This document shows, piece after piece, positions 37,600 through 46,030 of a stretch of DNA of 64,000 bases (its first letter is position 1; every line of letters starts with the position of its first letter). Under the pieces are notes generated by a model that saw nothing but the letters and a program-made list of their open reading frames with translations, made no database searches and had not been told where the DNA came from. The translations under genes and the position numbers were made by a program. The stretch comes from Sphingomonas populi (GTDB lineage: Bacteria; Pseudomonadota; Alphaproteobacteria; Sphingomonadales; Sphingomonadaceae). The stretch is taken from the NCBI RefSeq assembly GCF_004208535.1, contig NZ_SGIS01000003.1, forward strand, positions 1 through 64,000, in the 5' to 3' direction.

Positions 37600-37800
37600 T
37601 CATAGGCCGAGGAAGCCGCGCATCCCCGCGCCGACGCCCATCGCCTCCTGCCAAGCCACGACAACGAAATACAGCAGCAGAAAGATCGCCAGCCAGGCCA
37701 GCGCCATCTTGATCACCTCGCCGACCGGCAAACGCCGTGCGACCAGCGCCGAGATCGGTAACACCAGCATGATCACGTAGAACATCACGTCGCCGGTCAC
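37600..37800 (-). CDS. Small hydrophobic protein, hypothetical
   Basis: The 66-residue frame has two hydrophobic segments, VMFYVIMLVLPISALVARRL and MALAWLAIFLLLYFVVVAW, joined by a short basic turn. Its ATG overlaps the stop of the metallo-hydrolase gene by four bases, so it is probably translated. The stop lies seven bases from the putative dif site. The first half resembles the N-terminal membrane part of some periplasmic aspartic proteases of this group, but no protease domain follows. Function unknown. Confidence 0.6.
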   Translation of the reverse strand: MTGDVMFYVIMLVLPISALVARRLPVGEVIKMALAWLAIFLLLYFVVVAWQEAMGVGAGMRGFLGL

Positions 37801-38561
37801 AGTTCGATCTCCAGCCCATCATATGCCGGCTCGATGCCCGCCGGCAGCCGCGCCGCGAGCGCGGCATAATCCATCGACTGATCCATATGGGTCAACACTG
37901 CGCGGCGCGGCCTGACCGTTTCGATCCAGCCCAGTGTCGTAGCGAGATCGGCATGCGTCGGATGATAGCGTTCGCGCAACGCATCGACAATCCAGACGTC
38001 GAGACCCTCATAAAGTGACTCAACGATACCAATCATCTCATTGATATCCGTTGCATACCCCAGGCTCTTGCCATCGGCCTCGAAGCGCAATCCCGCAGAC
38101 GTGATCGACCCGTGCGGCTGATCCGCAACCCGGATCGCAATATCGCCGATCACGAGCGTGTCGCTCAAATCCGCCACCGCCACTGTCGGCGGATAGCCGC
38201 CGGCACCCGCGAAGACGTACGGAAAGCGCGTCATCAGCGAGCGCGCGGTCCAGGGTCTCGCGAAGCCTCGCACCGGATGTCCGAGTGCGTGATAGACCTG
38301 TCGCAGATCGTCGATGCCGTGCGTGTGGTCGGCGTGATCGTGAGTCCAGATCACCGCATCGACGGTCGCGACCTGCGCCGCCAGCAACTGCGCGCGCATA
38401 TCGGGTCCGGTATCGACGAGGATGCGCGTCGTTGCGGTCTCGACCATAATCGAGACGCGCGTGCGGGCGTTGCGCGGATCGGTAGGATCGCACGCGCCCC
38501 AATCATTCCCGATCCGCGGCACGCCCGATGACGTGCCCGATCCGAGAACCCGCACCTTCAT
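37797..38561 (-). CDS. PhnP-like metallo-beta-lactamase-fold hydrolase
   Basis: The 254-residue protein starts with VRVLGSGTSSGVPRIG and has the metal motif THDHADHTHGIDD, a second Asp in LVDTGPD and a C-terminal THMDQSMDY. This architecture is that of PhnP and related phosphodiesterases, which open cyclic phosphates or act on small phosphodiesters. The natural substrate in this genome is not known; no phn genes are near. It overlaps tatD upstream and a small membrane protein downstream by four bases each. Confidence 0.85.
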   Translation of the reverse strand: MKVRVLGSGTSSGVPRIGNDWGACDPTDPRNARTRVSIMVETATTRILVDTGPDMRAQLLAAQVATVDAVIWTHDHADHTHGIDDLRQVYHALGHPVRGFARPWTARSLMTRFPYVFAGAGGYPPTVAVADLSDTLVIGDIAIRVADQPHGSITSAGLRFEADGKSLGYATDINEMIGIVESLYEGLDVWIVDALRERYHPTHADLATTLGWIETVRPRRAVLTHMDQSMDYAALAARLPAGIEPAYDGLEIEL

Positions 38562-39334
38562 GCGCGCACTTTGCTGAACAGCGCGTAAAAGTTTCGCGCG
38601 GTTGCCCCTGCCAATTCCTCGACGCTTTGCCCACGCAAGCCGGCAAGGAACGCGGCGGTGTCCGCGACGAACGCAGGTTCGCCGGTCTTGCCGCGGTGGG
38701 GCACGGGCGCGAGGAACGGCGCGTCGGTTTCGATCAGAACCCGGTCGAGCGGCAATCGCGTCGCGGTCGCCTGCAAATCCTTGGCGTTCTTGAAGGTTAC
38801 GATGCCGGAGATCGAGATGTAGAAGCCAAGATCGAGCGCGATATCCGCGAAGGCGTCGCTCGCGGTGAAGCAGTGGATCACACCGGGGAAGGCCCCCTGC
38901 TCCATCTCTTCGCGCAGGATCGCGGCGGTGTCGTCCTCGGCATCGCGGGTATGGACGATGATCGGCAATTGCGTTTCGCGCGCGGCGGCGATGTGGGCGC
39001 GGAAGCTCGCTTGCTGTCGCTCGCGGTCGCTCTTGTCGTAATAATAGTCGAGCCCGGTCTCGCCGATGCCGACGACGCGCGGGTGGCGGGCGCGCTCGAT
39101 CAGCCGCGCGGTGCCGACATCGGGATGCTGATCGGCCTCATGCGGGTGAATGCCGACCGTCGCCCACACATCCGCCTCGCGTTCGGCGGTGCCGAGTACC
39201 ATGTCCCATTCGCTCTCGCGCGTCGCAATGTTGAGCATCACCTCGACACCGCGCGCGCGCGCGTTGGCGAGCACCTCCTGCTGTCGGTCGCCCAAGCCGT
39301 TGTAATCGAGATGGCAATGGCTGTCGGCGAACAT
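38558..39334 (-). CDS. tatD: TatD-family metal-dependent DNase/hydrolase
   Basis: The 258-residue TIM-barrel protein has FADSHCHLDY with the first two metal His residues, TVGIHPHEA, the Glu in VGIGETGLDYYY, IIVHTRDAEDD, FPGVIHCFTAS and the final Asp in IETDAPFLAP. TatD enzymes cleave DNA ends and are linked to repair and DNA breakdown. The ATG at 39334 shares one base with the metG stop and matches the conserved start; the frame is open 31 codons further up. Confidence 0.92.
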   Translation of the reverse strand: MFADSHCHLDYNGLGDRQQEVLANARARGVEVMLNIATRESEWDMVLGTAEREADVWATVGIHPHEADQHPDVGTARLIERARHPRVVGIGETGLDYYYDKSDRERQQASFRAHIAAARETQLPIIVHTRDAEDDTAAILREEMEQGAFPGVIHCFTASDAFADIALDLGFYISISGIVTFKNAKDLQATATRLPLDRVLIETDAPFLAPVPHRGKTGEPAFVADTAAFLAGLRGQSVEELAGATARNFYALFSKVRA

Positions 39335-40896
39335 CAGGCGTCCGCCTCCGCAGGCAGTTCGAGTCGCGGAAACAGCCCGACCGGCTGATCGAGCTTGAAA
39401 TCGCTTTCCGCTAACGGCGAATACCAATGCGATCCGATCGCGGTGAAGTTGCGCAGTCCGGGTGCGATCCCCATCCGGTCGAGCAAGGTGGCGGCGCTAC
39501 CCGGAATGATCGGCGCGATACCGACGGCAAGCTGCGCGATGCAGATATACAACGTCGCCAGCACCGTCTCCATCCGGGCCGGGTCGGTCTTGCGGAGCGC
39601 CCAGGGCGCTTGCTCATCGATATACGCGTTGCAGGCATAGACCGCTTGAATCCAATGCTCGGTCGCGTGCGACAGCGCGAGATCGCCGAATGCCGCCGGC
39701 ATCGTCTCGTGAACCGCCTTCCCGACAATCTCGAACAAGGCCTCGTCCGCTGCGTCGTGACCGTGAATCTCAGGCGGACCGCCGTTGCAGTTCTTGAAAA
39801 TCTGCGCGAGCGTGCGCTGCGCAAGATTGCCGAAGCTGTTGGCCAGTTCGGCATTGACCCGCGTCACGATCGCCTCGGCCGAATAGCTGCCGTCCTGACC
39901 GAAGCTGACTTCGCGCAGCAGGAAATAGCGCACTGCATCGACGCCGAACCGAGCGATCAGGTCGGCCGGATCGGTGACATTGCCGAGCGACTTCGACATC
40001 TTCTCGCCGCGGTTGAGCAGAAAGCCGTGGCCGAACACCGTCCTGGGCAAAGCCAACTTCGCAGACATCAGGAAAGCCGGCCAGTAAACCGCATGGAATC
40101 GCACGATATCCTTGCCGATCAAGTGGAGATCGGCCGGCCAATATTTTGCCATCGTCGCGGCGTCGTCGGGATAGCCCACGCCGGTCAGATAATTGGTCAG
40201 CGCGTCGACCCAGACGTACATGACGTGCCCGTCACTGCCCGGCACCTTCACGCCCCAGTCGAAGCTGGTACGTGATACGGATAGGTCGGCGAGTCCGCCC
40301 TCGACGAAGCGTAGCACCTCGTTGCGGCGGCTCTCCGGGCGGATGAAGTCGGGGTTGGCGGCGTAATGGTCGAGCAGCGGCTGCTGGTATTTGGAGAGCC
40401 GGAAGAACCAGCTTTCCTCGGCGGTCCAGGTGACCGGCGTGCCCTGCGGCGAAAGCTTCACGCCCCCTTCCCCGTCAACCAGTTCCTTCTCGTCGTAATA
40501 GGCTTCGTCGCGAACCGAATACCAGCCTTCGTAGCGGCTCAGATACAGGTCGCCGGCGTCCGCCATCGCCTGCCAGATCGCCTGGCTGGCGCGATGATGG
40601 TTCGGTTCGGTGGTGCGGATGAAACGATCATACGAGACGTCAAGACTGTCGCACATCGCCTTGAACAAACCAGACATTTCATCGGCGAGCGCGCGCACCT
40701 CGACGCCTTTGTCGCGCGCGGTCTGAACCATCTTGAGGCCGTGTTCGTCGGTGCCGGTCTGGAACCGAACGTCGCGCCCGGCCTGCCGGTGGAAGCGGGC
40801 GATCGCATCGGCGGCGATCGCCTCATAGGCGTGGCCGATGTGCGGCTTGCCGTTGGGATAGCTGATTGCGGTCGTGATGTAATAGGGTTCGGACAT
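39334..40896 (-). CDS. metG: Methionyl-tRNA synthetase
   Basis: The 520-residue class I synthetase has YYITTAISYPNGKPHIGHAY split around the HIGH motif, KMSKS in RGEKMSKSLGN, and the anticodon-binding helix bundle in the C-terminal third. It lacks the Cys zinc knuckles in the connective domain (YYDEKELVDGEGG instead) and the extra dimerisation domain of E. coli MetG, as in the short alphaproteobacterial type. GGAG lies before the ATG. It is the middle of the run holB, metG, tatD, metallo-hydrolase. Confidence 0.96.
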   Translation of the reverse strand: MSEPYYITTAISYPNGKPHIGHAYEAIAADAIARFHRQAGRDVRFQTGTDEHGLKMVQTARDKGVEVRALADEMSGLFKAMCDSLDVSYDRFIRTTEPNHHRASQAIWQAMADAGDLYLSRYEGWYSVRDEAYYDEKELVDGEGGVKLSPQGTPVTWTAEESWFFRLSKYQQPLLDHYAANPDFIRPESRRNEVLRFVEGGLADLSVSRTSFDWGVKVPGSDGHVMYVWVDALTNYLTGVGYPDDAATMAKYWPADLHLIGKDIVRFHAVYWPAFLMSAKLALPRTVFGHGFLLNRGEKMSKSLGNVTDPADLIARFGVDAVRYFLLREVSFGQDGSYSAEAIVTRVNAELANSFGNLAQRTLAQIFKNCNGGPPEIHGHDAADEALFEIVGKAVHETMPAAFGDLALSHATEHWIQAVYACNAYIDEQAPWALRKTDPARMETVLATLYICIAQLAVGIAPIIPGSAATLLDRMGIAPGLRNFTAIGSHWYSPLAESDFKLDQPVGLFPRLELPAEADA

Positions 40897-40950
40897 AGGC
40901 GGCTCCTAGAACATCACACCAAGCAATTGAAGCCTCCGCCGAGGCGCCGG

Positions 40951-41931
40951 CTATTTCGCGAGCGCTGCCACCAGCCCCGCCATCTCGTACACCGTTCCCT
41001 GCGCATCGAGCGACAACCCGCGTGCGCTCGCTGAGAGCGCCCGCGCGGCATCATAGCTGTCCAGCGCGACCCGCAAGCGTTCGCCACGCCGATCGCGCGC
41101 GCTTTCGGCGATGAAGGCAGGTGCGCGGTCTAGAAACGCTTCGTAGCGCGGCTGCGCAGCCTTCAGCGCGAGCGCCTTGGCGAGTTTCACCCGCCGCGCG
41201 TTGCTGCGGTCGCCATCCTGCGCGATCGCCGCCAGCACGCCGTCGAGCGCGGCGAGATCAAGGCCGGCGAACCCCAGCGCCCGTCCCGGCGAACCTGCGC
41301 CAGCCCGGACCAGCGCCGCCACCTCGGCGTCATCCGCCTTGCCGAGATGTTCGCGCACGATCCGCTTCATGTCGCGCTCGCCGAGCGGATCGAAGCGCAG
41401 CAGCCGACAGCGCGACCGGATCGTCGGCAACAGCCGCCCCGGCGCATGGCTGATGAGGATGAAGATCGTCCCCGCTGGCGGCTCCTCAAGGCTCTTGAGC
41501 AACGCGTTGGACGCGCCGGGCCGCTCGACATCGTCGATCGCGTCGATCAGCACGACACGGCGCGATGACAGCGACGGCTTCATCGCGAACATCGGTAGCA
41601 GCGCACGCACCTGCGCGATCGGAATACTGCGCGCCAACTCCTGCCCCGTCTTGTCCGATTCTTTGGGCAAGCGCCTGAGTTCGCGGTAATCCGGGTGCGA
41701 TCCCGCTTCTATCAGCCGGCGTGTCTGATGGTTTTCGGGCACGTCGAACCCCGGCGGCAGCGTGTCCGGCGCTGCCGCATCGGCGAGCAGCCGCATCGCG
41801 GCCGCACGCGCGAAGCTGGCCTTGCCGATCCCCTCGGGGCCGGCGAACAGCCATGCGTGGTGGAGCGTATCTCCCGCCATCGCCGCCGCAAAGGCCGCGT
41901 GCGCCGCATCGTTGCCGACCGGCAAAGTCAT
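40951..41931 (-). CDS. holB: DNA polymerase III subunit delta prime
   Basis: The 326-residue clamp-loader subunit has an N-terminal P-loop-like LFAGPEGIGKASFARAAAM, the VVLIDAIDDVERPGASNALLKSLEEPP stretch split over the Walker B and sensor region, and the SRC motif IRSRCRLLRF. The Cys zinc cluster of E. coli delta prime is not present. Its start overlaps the tmk stop (ATGA), the usual tmk-holB order. Confidence 0.92.
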   Translation of the reverse strand: MTLPVGNDAAHAAFAAAMAGDTLHHAWLFAGPEGIGKASFARAAAMRLLADAAAPDTLPPGFDVPENHQTRRLIEAGSHPDYRELRRLPKESDKTGQELARSIPIAQVRALLPMFAMKPSLSSRRVVLIDAIDDVERPGASNALLKSLEEPPAGTIFILISHAPGRLLPTIRSRCRLLRFDPLGERDMKRIVREHLGKADDAEVAALVRAGAGSPGRALGFAGLDLAALDGVLAAIAQDGDRSNARRVKLAKALALKAAQPRYEAFLDRAPAFIAESARDRRGERLRVALDSYDAARALSASARGLSLDAQGTVYEMAGLVAALAK

Positions 41932-42554
41932 GGCAGCAAATCGGCCAACCCAGCCAGCAGCGCCACGGTCACGCTGTCGGGATCGGCCGCCGCGTCGATC
42001 ATTCGGAAACGCGTCGGCTCGTTCGCGGCGAAGCGCCGGAACGCGGCAGCGACATCGGTGTGGAAGGCGTCATCCCGCGCGGCAAAGCGATCCGCCGCCG
42101 CGCCATCGCGACTTTCCGCCCGCGCGCGCCCCTGTTCGACCGGCACCTCCAGCACGAAGGTCCGATCGGGCAACAGCCCGCGCGATCCGAAGCCATGCAG
42201 CGCGAGGATCGCGGCATCATCGATCCCGCCGGCCAGCCCCTGATAGGCGCGGCTGCTGTCGAGATAGCGGTCGCAAATCACCCACGCACCCTCGGCGATC
42301 GCCGGAGCGATCGTCTTCTCGACATGATCGGCCCGCGCGGCGGCGAAAAGCAACGCCTCACTGCGCACGCTCCAGCGCGTTTGGGCGCCGTGGAGAAGCA
42401 GCGCGCGGATCGCCTCGGCGCCCTCGCTGCCGCCGGGCTCGCGCGTGACGACCACCTCCAGCCCGCGCGCGCGCAACGCCTCGGCAAGCCGCCGCGCCTG
42501 AGTCGATTTACCCGCCCCCTCCCCGCCTTCCAGCGAGATGAAGCGACCGCTCAA
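41928..42554 (-). CDS. tmk: Thymidylate kinase
   Basis: The enzyme converts dTMP to dTDP. It has the P-loop FISLEGGEGAGKSTQARRL, the DR(Y/H) motif ICDRYLDSSRAYQG, and TREPGGSEGAEAIR. The TTG at 42554 was chosen because its TTGA overlaps the dacA stop and gives 208 residues, the normal length. A longer frame from an ATG at 42584 (218 residues) is possible. It lies between dacA and holB. Confidence 0.93.
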   Translation of the reverse strand: MSGRFISLEGGEGAGKSTQARRLAEALRARGLEVVVTREPGGSEGAEAIRALLLHGAQTRWSVRSEALLFAAARADHVEKTIAPAIAEGAWVICDRYLDSSRAYQGLAGGIDDAAILALHGFGSRGLLPDRTFVLEVPVEQGRARAESRDGAAADRFAARDDAFHTDVAAAFRRFAANEPTRFRMIDAAADPDSVTVALLAGLADLLP

Positions 42555-43714
42555 GCGCCGAACAATCCCGTCAATCCGGCCCATACGCGACCGAAGAAAC
42601 CGGCTTCGGCGACATCGGTCGCGGCAACCAGCGGCAGCCGCTGGGTCGGCATGTCAGGCGCGGTGACGACGAGATCGGCGATATGCTGGCCAGCCTTTAT
42701 CGGCGCCTTGATCGGCCCGTCATACGCCACCTTGAGCGTCATTTCCGAACCGACACCGGCGGGCAGAGTGGCGGTCAGATCCTTGCCAGCGACGAGATCG
42801 ACATGGTTGCTCGTGCCAAGCTGGACCTCGGCGGTTTCGACCTTCTTGCCCTTGCGTGCGATCGGCTTGGCCTGCCAAGAACGGAAGCCCCAGTTCATGA
42901 ACTTGACCGATTCCTCGGCGCGCTGGCCGTAGGTGCCGAGCCCGGCCAGAACCATCACTAGCCGGCGGCCGTTCTGGATCGCCGAGCCGGTGAAGCCATA
43001 GCCGGCCTCTTCGGTATGGCCGGTCTTGAGGCCATCGGCACCGGCGACGCGGCCGAGCAGCGGATCGCGGTTTTCCTGCTTGATCGCAGCACCCGCGCCG
43101 AGCGTCTTGCCCCAGGTGAAATCGGTCCGCGAATAGAATTTTTTGTACAAATCCGGGTAGTTGGTGATCGTCGCCTTGGCGAGCGCGGCAAGGTCGCGCG
43201 CAGTCACATAGGTCACGCCGCCATCGGGCCAGCCGTTCGACGTGCCGAAATGGCTGTTCTTGAGGCCGATCTTCTCGGCATCGCGGTTCATCCGCTCGAC
43301 GAACGCCGGCTCGGTGCCCGAAATCCCTTCGGCCAGCACGACGCACGCGTCGTTCCCCGACAAGGTCACAATGCCATAAAGCAGATCGGCGACGCTGACC
43401 TTCTCGCCGGCTGACAGGAACATCGTCGAGCCCTGCGAATGCCACTTCTTCCACGTTTCGGGCTGCATCTCGAACTGCTGGTCGAGCTTGAGCTCGCCCT
43501 TCTTGATGAGATCGAAAGCGACATAGACCGTCATCATCTTCGCAAGCGATGCCGGCGGCATGCGGCGGTCGGCATCCTTCTGGTACAGGATCGACCCGGA
43601 GGACATATCCTCCATATACGCGACGGGAGCGGGCGTATCGAATTGCGGCGCGGCGGCGAGGCCGGGCTGGACGACGAGCATCGCGAGAACAGAGGCGGCG
43701 ATCAGTTTCTTCAT
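42551..43714 (-). CDS. dacA: D-alanyl-D-alanine carboxypeptidase (PBP5/6 family)
   Basis: The 387-residue exported protein trims pentapeptide stems in peptidoglycan. A signal peptide (MKKLIAASVLAMLVVQPGLA) is followed by the active-site SxxK in PPASLAKMMTV, the SGN triad in TLSGNDACVVLAEG, and KTG in LKTGHTEEAGYG. The C-terminal PBP5-type beta domain follows. The end has an amphipathic segment (FFGRVWAGLTGLFG) that can anchor it to the membrane. It is in a cell-wall cluster with the SPOR protein and MltB. Confidence 0.95.
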   Translation of the reverse strand: MKKLIAASVLAMLVVQPGLAAAPQFDTPAPVAYMEDMSSGSILYQKDADRRMPPASLAKMMTVYVAFDLIKKGELKLDQQFEMQPETWKKWHSQGSTMFLSAGEKVSVADLLYGIVTLSGNDACVVLAEGISGTEPAFVERMNRDAEKIGLKNSHFGTSNGWPDGGVTYVTARDLAALAKATITNYPDLYKKFYSRTDFTWGKTLGAGAAIKQENRDPLLGRVAGADGLKTGHTEEAGYGFTGSAIQNGRRLVMVLAGLGTYGQRAEESVKFMNWGFRSWQAKPIARKGKKVETAEVQLGTSNHVDLVAGKDLTATLPAGVGSEMTLKVAYDGPIKAPIKAGQHIADLVVTAPDMPTQRLPLVAATDVAEAGFFGRVWAGLTGLFGA

Positions 43715-43741
43715 TTCAGGCGGTCCCGTTACGCTAAAAGT

Positions 43742-44641
43742 CTACTCGGTATGGCTTACACGCGCGTCGCGATAGCCGCGCCGCGCCACTTCGTCACGCG
43801 CGCGATTGGCGGCGGCGACATTGCCATACGGGCCAAGCTGAACGCGGTACAGCCCGCCGCCGCCAACCACGCGCCCGCCGAGCGACCGCGCGAGATCATT
43901 GGCGCGTCCTGCCGCCGAAAGCGCGGCGACCTGCACCACATAGCCTGAGCGCGGTGCTGGCGCGCGCGATTCAACGCGAGGCTGGCTGCGCGCAATTGGC
44001 GCGGGCGCTGGGTAGCGTGCTCCCGCTACCGCCGCCTCGTCGATATGCGCTGGCGGACGCGGCGCGGCCGGACGGACATCGGCGTGTCGGGGCGGCGCTG
44101 CGGCGGACGCCTGAGCATAGTGCGGCACGCGCTTGCGCAGCGCTTTGAGCAGAACTTCGGGCGCGTCGATCCGCGCGGAGGCTGCCGCGCCGGATCGCAA
44201 TGCGGTTTGGTCCTGCGGGCTGGGCATCGCTGATCGCACACGTACACCAGCGCCGGGCGCGATGCCGAGCGCCTGAAACGCGTCCGCCGACAACAGCGCC
44301 GTACCGCCCGGCGCGAGGTAATCGCCGACCCGCGCAAGGATCGTATGACCGCTGCCAAGTTCGGTCAGTTCGACGAAGCTGCCGGGCGCGGCGCCCGCCG
44401 CCGCTACAGAAACGCCAGCGCCGCCAGCATCGGGTTGCGCCACCGCGACCATATCGAACAGCGGACCGCCCGATGTCGCGCGTGGGCCAGAACCTTGCGG
44501 CAAGTCCCGCGGCGGCCCATCCTGTGGACCTGCGGCAGTTTGCATCGGCTGCGACCAGCCCACGCGCGGCTGGTCTGCGGACGGTGGCAATTGCCTGTCA
44601 GCGGCGCCAAGCGCGGCGGAGAGAGCGATCAGCAGCAGCAT
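43742..44641 (-). CDS. SPOR-domain protein, RlpA-like
   Basis: The 299-residue protein begins with a short hydrophobic leader (MLLLIALSAALGAADR) and has a domain like the double-psi barrel of RlpA (FVELTELGSGHTILARVGD, then LSADAFQALGIAPGA). An Ala/Pro-rich linker follows, and a SPOR domain occupies the last 70 residues (GYVVQVAALSAAGRANDLAR and LYRVQLGPYGNVAAAN). SPOR domains bind denuded glycan at division sites. It directly follows mltB and precedes dacA. It lacks an obvious lipobox and the full catalytic Asp/His set of active RlpA is not certain. Confidence 0.75.
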   Translation of the reverse strand: MLLLIALSAALGAADRQLPPSADQPRVGWSQPMQTAAGPQDGPPRDLPQGSGPRATSGGPLFDMVAVAQPDAGGAGVSVAAAGAAPGSFVELTELGSGHTILARVGDYLAPGGTALLSADAFQALGIAPGAGVRVRSAMPSPQDQTALRSGAAASARIDAPEVLLKALRKRVPHYAQASAAAPPRHADVRPAAPRPPAHIDEAAVAGARYPAPAPIARSQPRVESRAPAPRSGYVVQVAALSAAGRANDLARSLGGRVVGGGGLYRVQLGPYGNVAAANRARDEVARRGYRDARVSHTE

Positions 44642-45673
44642 TTACTGCGACACCGCATCCGACAGCAGCCCCACCGACAACGCGTAGAAATTCGAACAAT
44701 TGTAATCGAGGATCACACGGTAATTCCCGGTCAGCAGATACGCGGTGTTGCCAGGGCCGTCGGGTTCGATGAGCGTCGCCAGCACCGAATCGCCGGGCCA
44801 GGCGCGGGTCTGCGACGCGATGCCGAGCGCGCGCCATTCGGCCATCGTCTTCCAGCCGCTATGCCGCTGGAAGACGCGCGGGCAGCGGGGGCTGAGCGTC
44901 CGGTTGACGATCTGCGACCGATCAAATCCAGCCGGCACGTTTACCGCGAAGCCCCAAGGCTGGCCCGGCCGCCAGCCGGCATTGGCGAAATAATTGCCGA
45001 TCGAAGCAAGCGTGTCGGCATCGCTCGTCCAGATGTCGGCCCGTCCATCACCGTCGCCGTCGCGCGCGAGCCGGTTGTACACCGATGGCAGGAACTGTGG
45101 CCCGCCGGTCGCCCCCGCCCAGCTTCCCACCAGCTTGGCGCGCGGTACGCCGCGATCGATCATCTTGAGTGCGCCGATGAACTCGTCGGTGAACAGATCG
45201 CGGCGCCGTCCTTCATAGGCGAGCGACGCGAGCGCGCGCGGCAGATCGAACCCGCCCATCACCACGCCGTAATTGGTCTCATTGCCCCAGATCGCCACCA
45301 TGATCGATTCGGGAACGCCGGTTTCCTCCTCGATCTTCTTGAGGCGCCAGCGCTGTGCCTGATACGCGCTGCGGCCTCGGCTGATCCGTTGCGCATCGAC
45401 ATGCGCGATTCGGTACGGTGCGAACGGCGGGACCGCCGTGCTGGCCGGATTGCCGGGCTGCTTGCGATCGAGATCGATCACGCGCTGGTTGAGCGTCAGT
45501 GTCGGCATCACCGCATTCAGCGTCGCCTCCGACACGCCTTGCGCGCGCGCCTGCACACGCAACTGGCCAAGGAAGGCCTGAAAACCGGCATCGTCCTGAG
45601 CGCACGCCGGTAGCGCAAGCATGGCCGCCAACGCCGTGCCGATCGCCGATAAGGTTTTGCAAAACACCCGCAT
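44642..45673 (-). CDS. mltB: Lytic murein transglycosylase (MltB family)
   Basis: The product (343 residues from the ATG at 45673) cleaves glycan strands with formation of anhydro-muropeptides. It has a signal peptide ending at CAQDD (a possible lipobox LPAC), the catalytic Glu in AIWGNETNYGVVMG, GGPQFLPSVYNRLARDGDGDG with the acidic loop known in Slt35, and the C-terminal NCSNFYALSVG. No peptidoglycan-binding domain follows. It adjoins the SPOR protein with no gap and stands beside tRNA-Ser. Confidence 0.93.
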   Translation of the reverse strand: MRVFCKTLSAIGTALAAMLALPACAQDDAGFQAFLGQLRVQARAQGVSEATLNAVMPTLTLNQRVIDLDRKQPGNPASTAVPPFAPYRIAHVDAQRISRGRSAYQAQRWRLKKIEEETGVPESIMVAIWGNETNYGVVMGGFDLPRALASLAYEGRRRDLFTDEFIGALKMIDRGVPRAKLVGSWAGATGGPQFLPSVYNRLARDGDGDGRADIWTSDADTLASIGNYFANAGWRPGQPWGFAVNVPAGFDRSQIVNRTLSPRCPRVFQRHSGWKTMAEWRALGIASQTRAWPGDSVLATLIEPDGPGNTAYLLTGNYRVILDYNCSNFYALSVGLLSDAVSQ

Positions 45674-45769
45674 GCGAAGACTCTGGCACAAGCCCGCGCC
45701 GACATGAACCCCCAAAGGCCGTAGCTCTTGCACAAATCGGCGTTCCGGCTCTAAGCGGGGCACGCACGC

Positions 45770-45859
45770 GGAGAGATGGCCGAGTGGTTTAAGGCAGCGG
45801 TCTTGAAAACCGCCGTGGGTGCAAGCTCACCGTGGGTTCGAATCCCACTCTCTCCGCCA
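45770..45859 (+). tRNA. tRNA-Ser (anticodon UGA)
   Basis: A 90-nt class II tRNA: acceptor GGAGAGA / TCTCTCC, D-arm with GCCGAGTGGTTTAAGGC, anticodon stem GCGGT / ACCGC and loop CTTGAAA giving anticodon TGA, a long variable arm (GTGGGTGCAAGCTCACC), T-arm GTGGG-TTCGAAT-CCCAC, discriminator G and encoded CCA. Confidence 0.97.
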
Positions 45860-46030
45860 ATCCCGCTCTATTGCGGGCGAGCAATCGATCCACCGCTTGC
45901 CCGCGCAGATGTAGCTTCGAACCGACATCATCGTGTCTCGCGAATGCAGCGTTACTGACACAAATCGCCCCTAGTTGGTCGCCAGCCGGCCAAAACAACG
46001 CGAAGCCGGCTCTGCCCAAGGGGACATCAT

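Noticed and set aside
45863..45880. CCCGC / GCGGG hairpin after tRNA-Ser as terminator
   Set aside because: Only a five-base stem without a T run; too weak to call.
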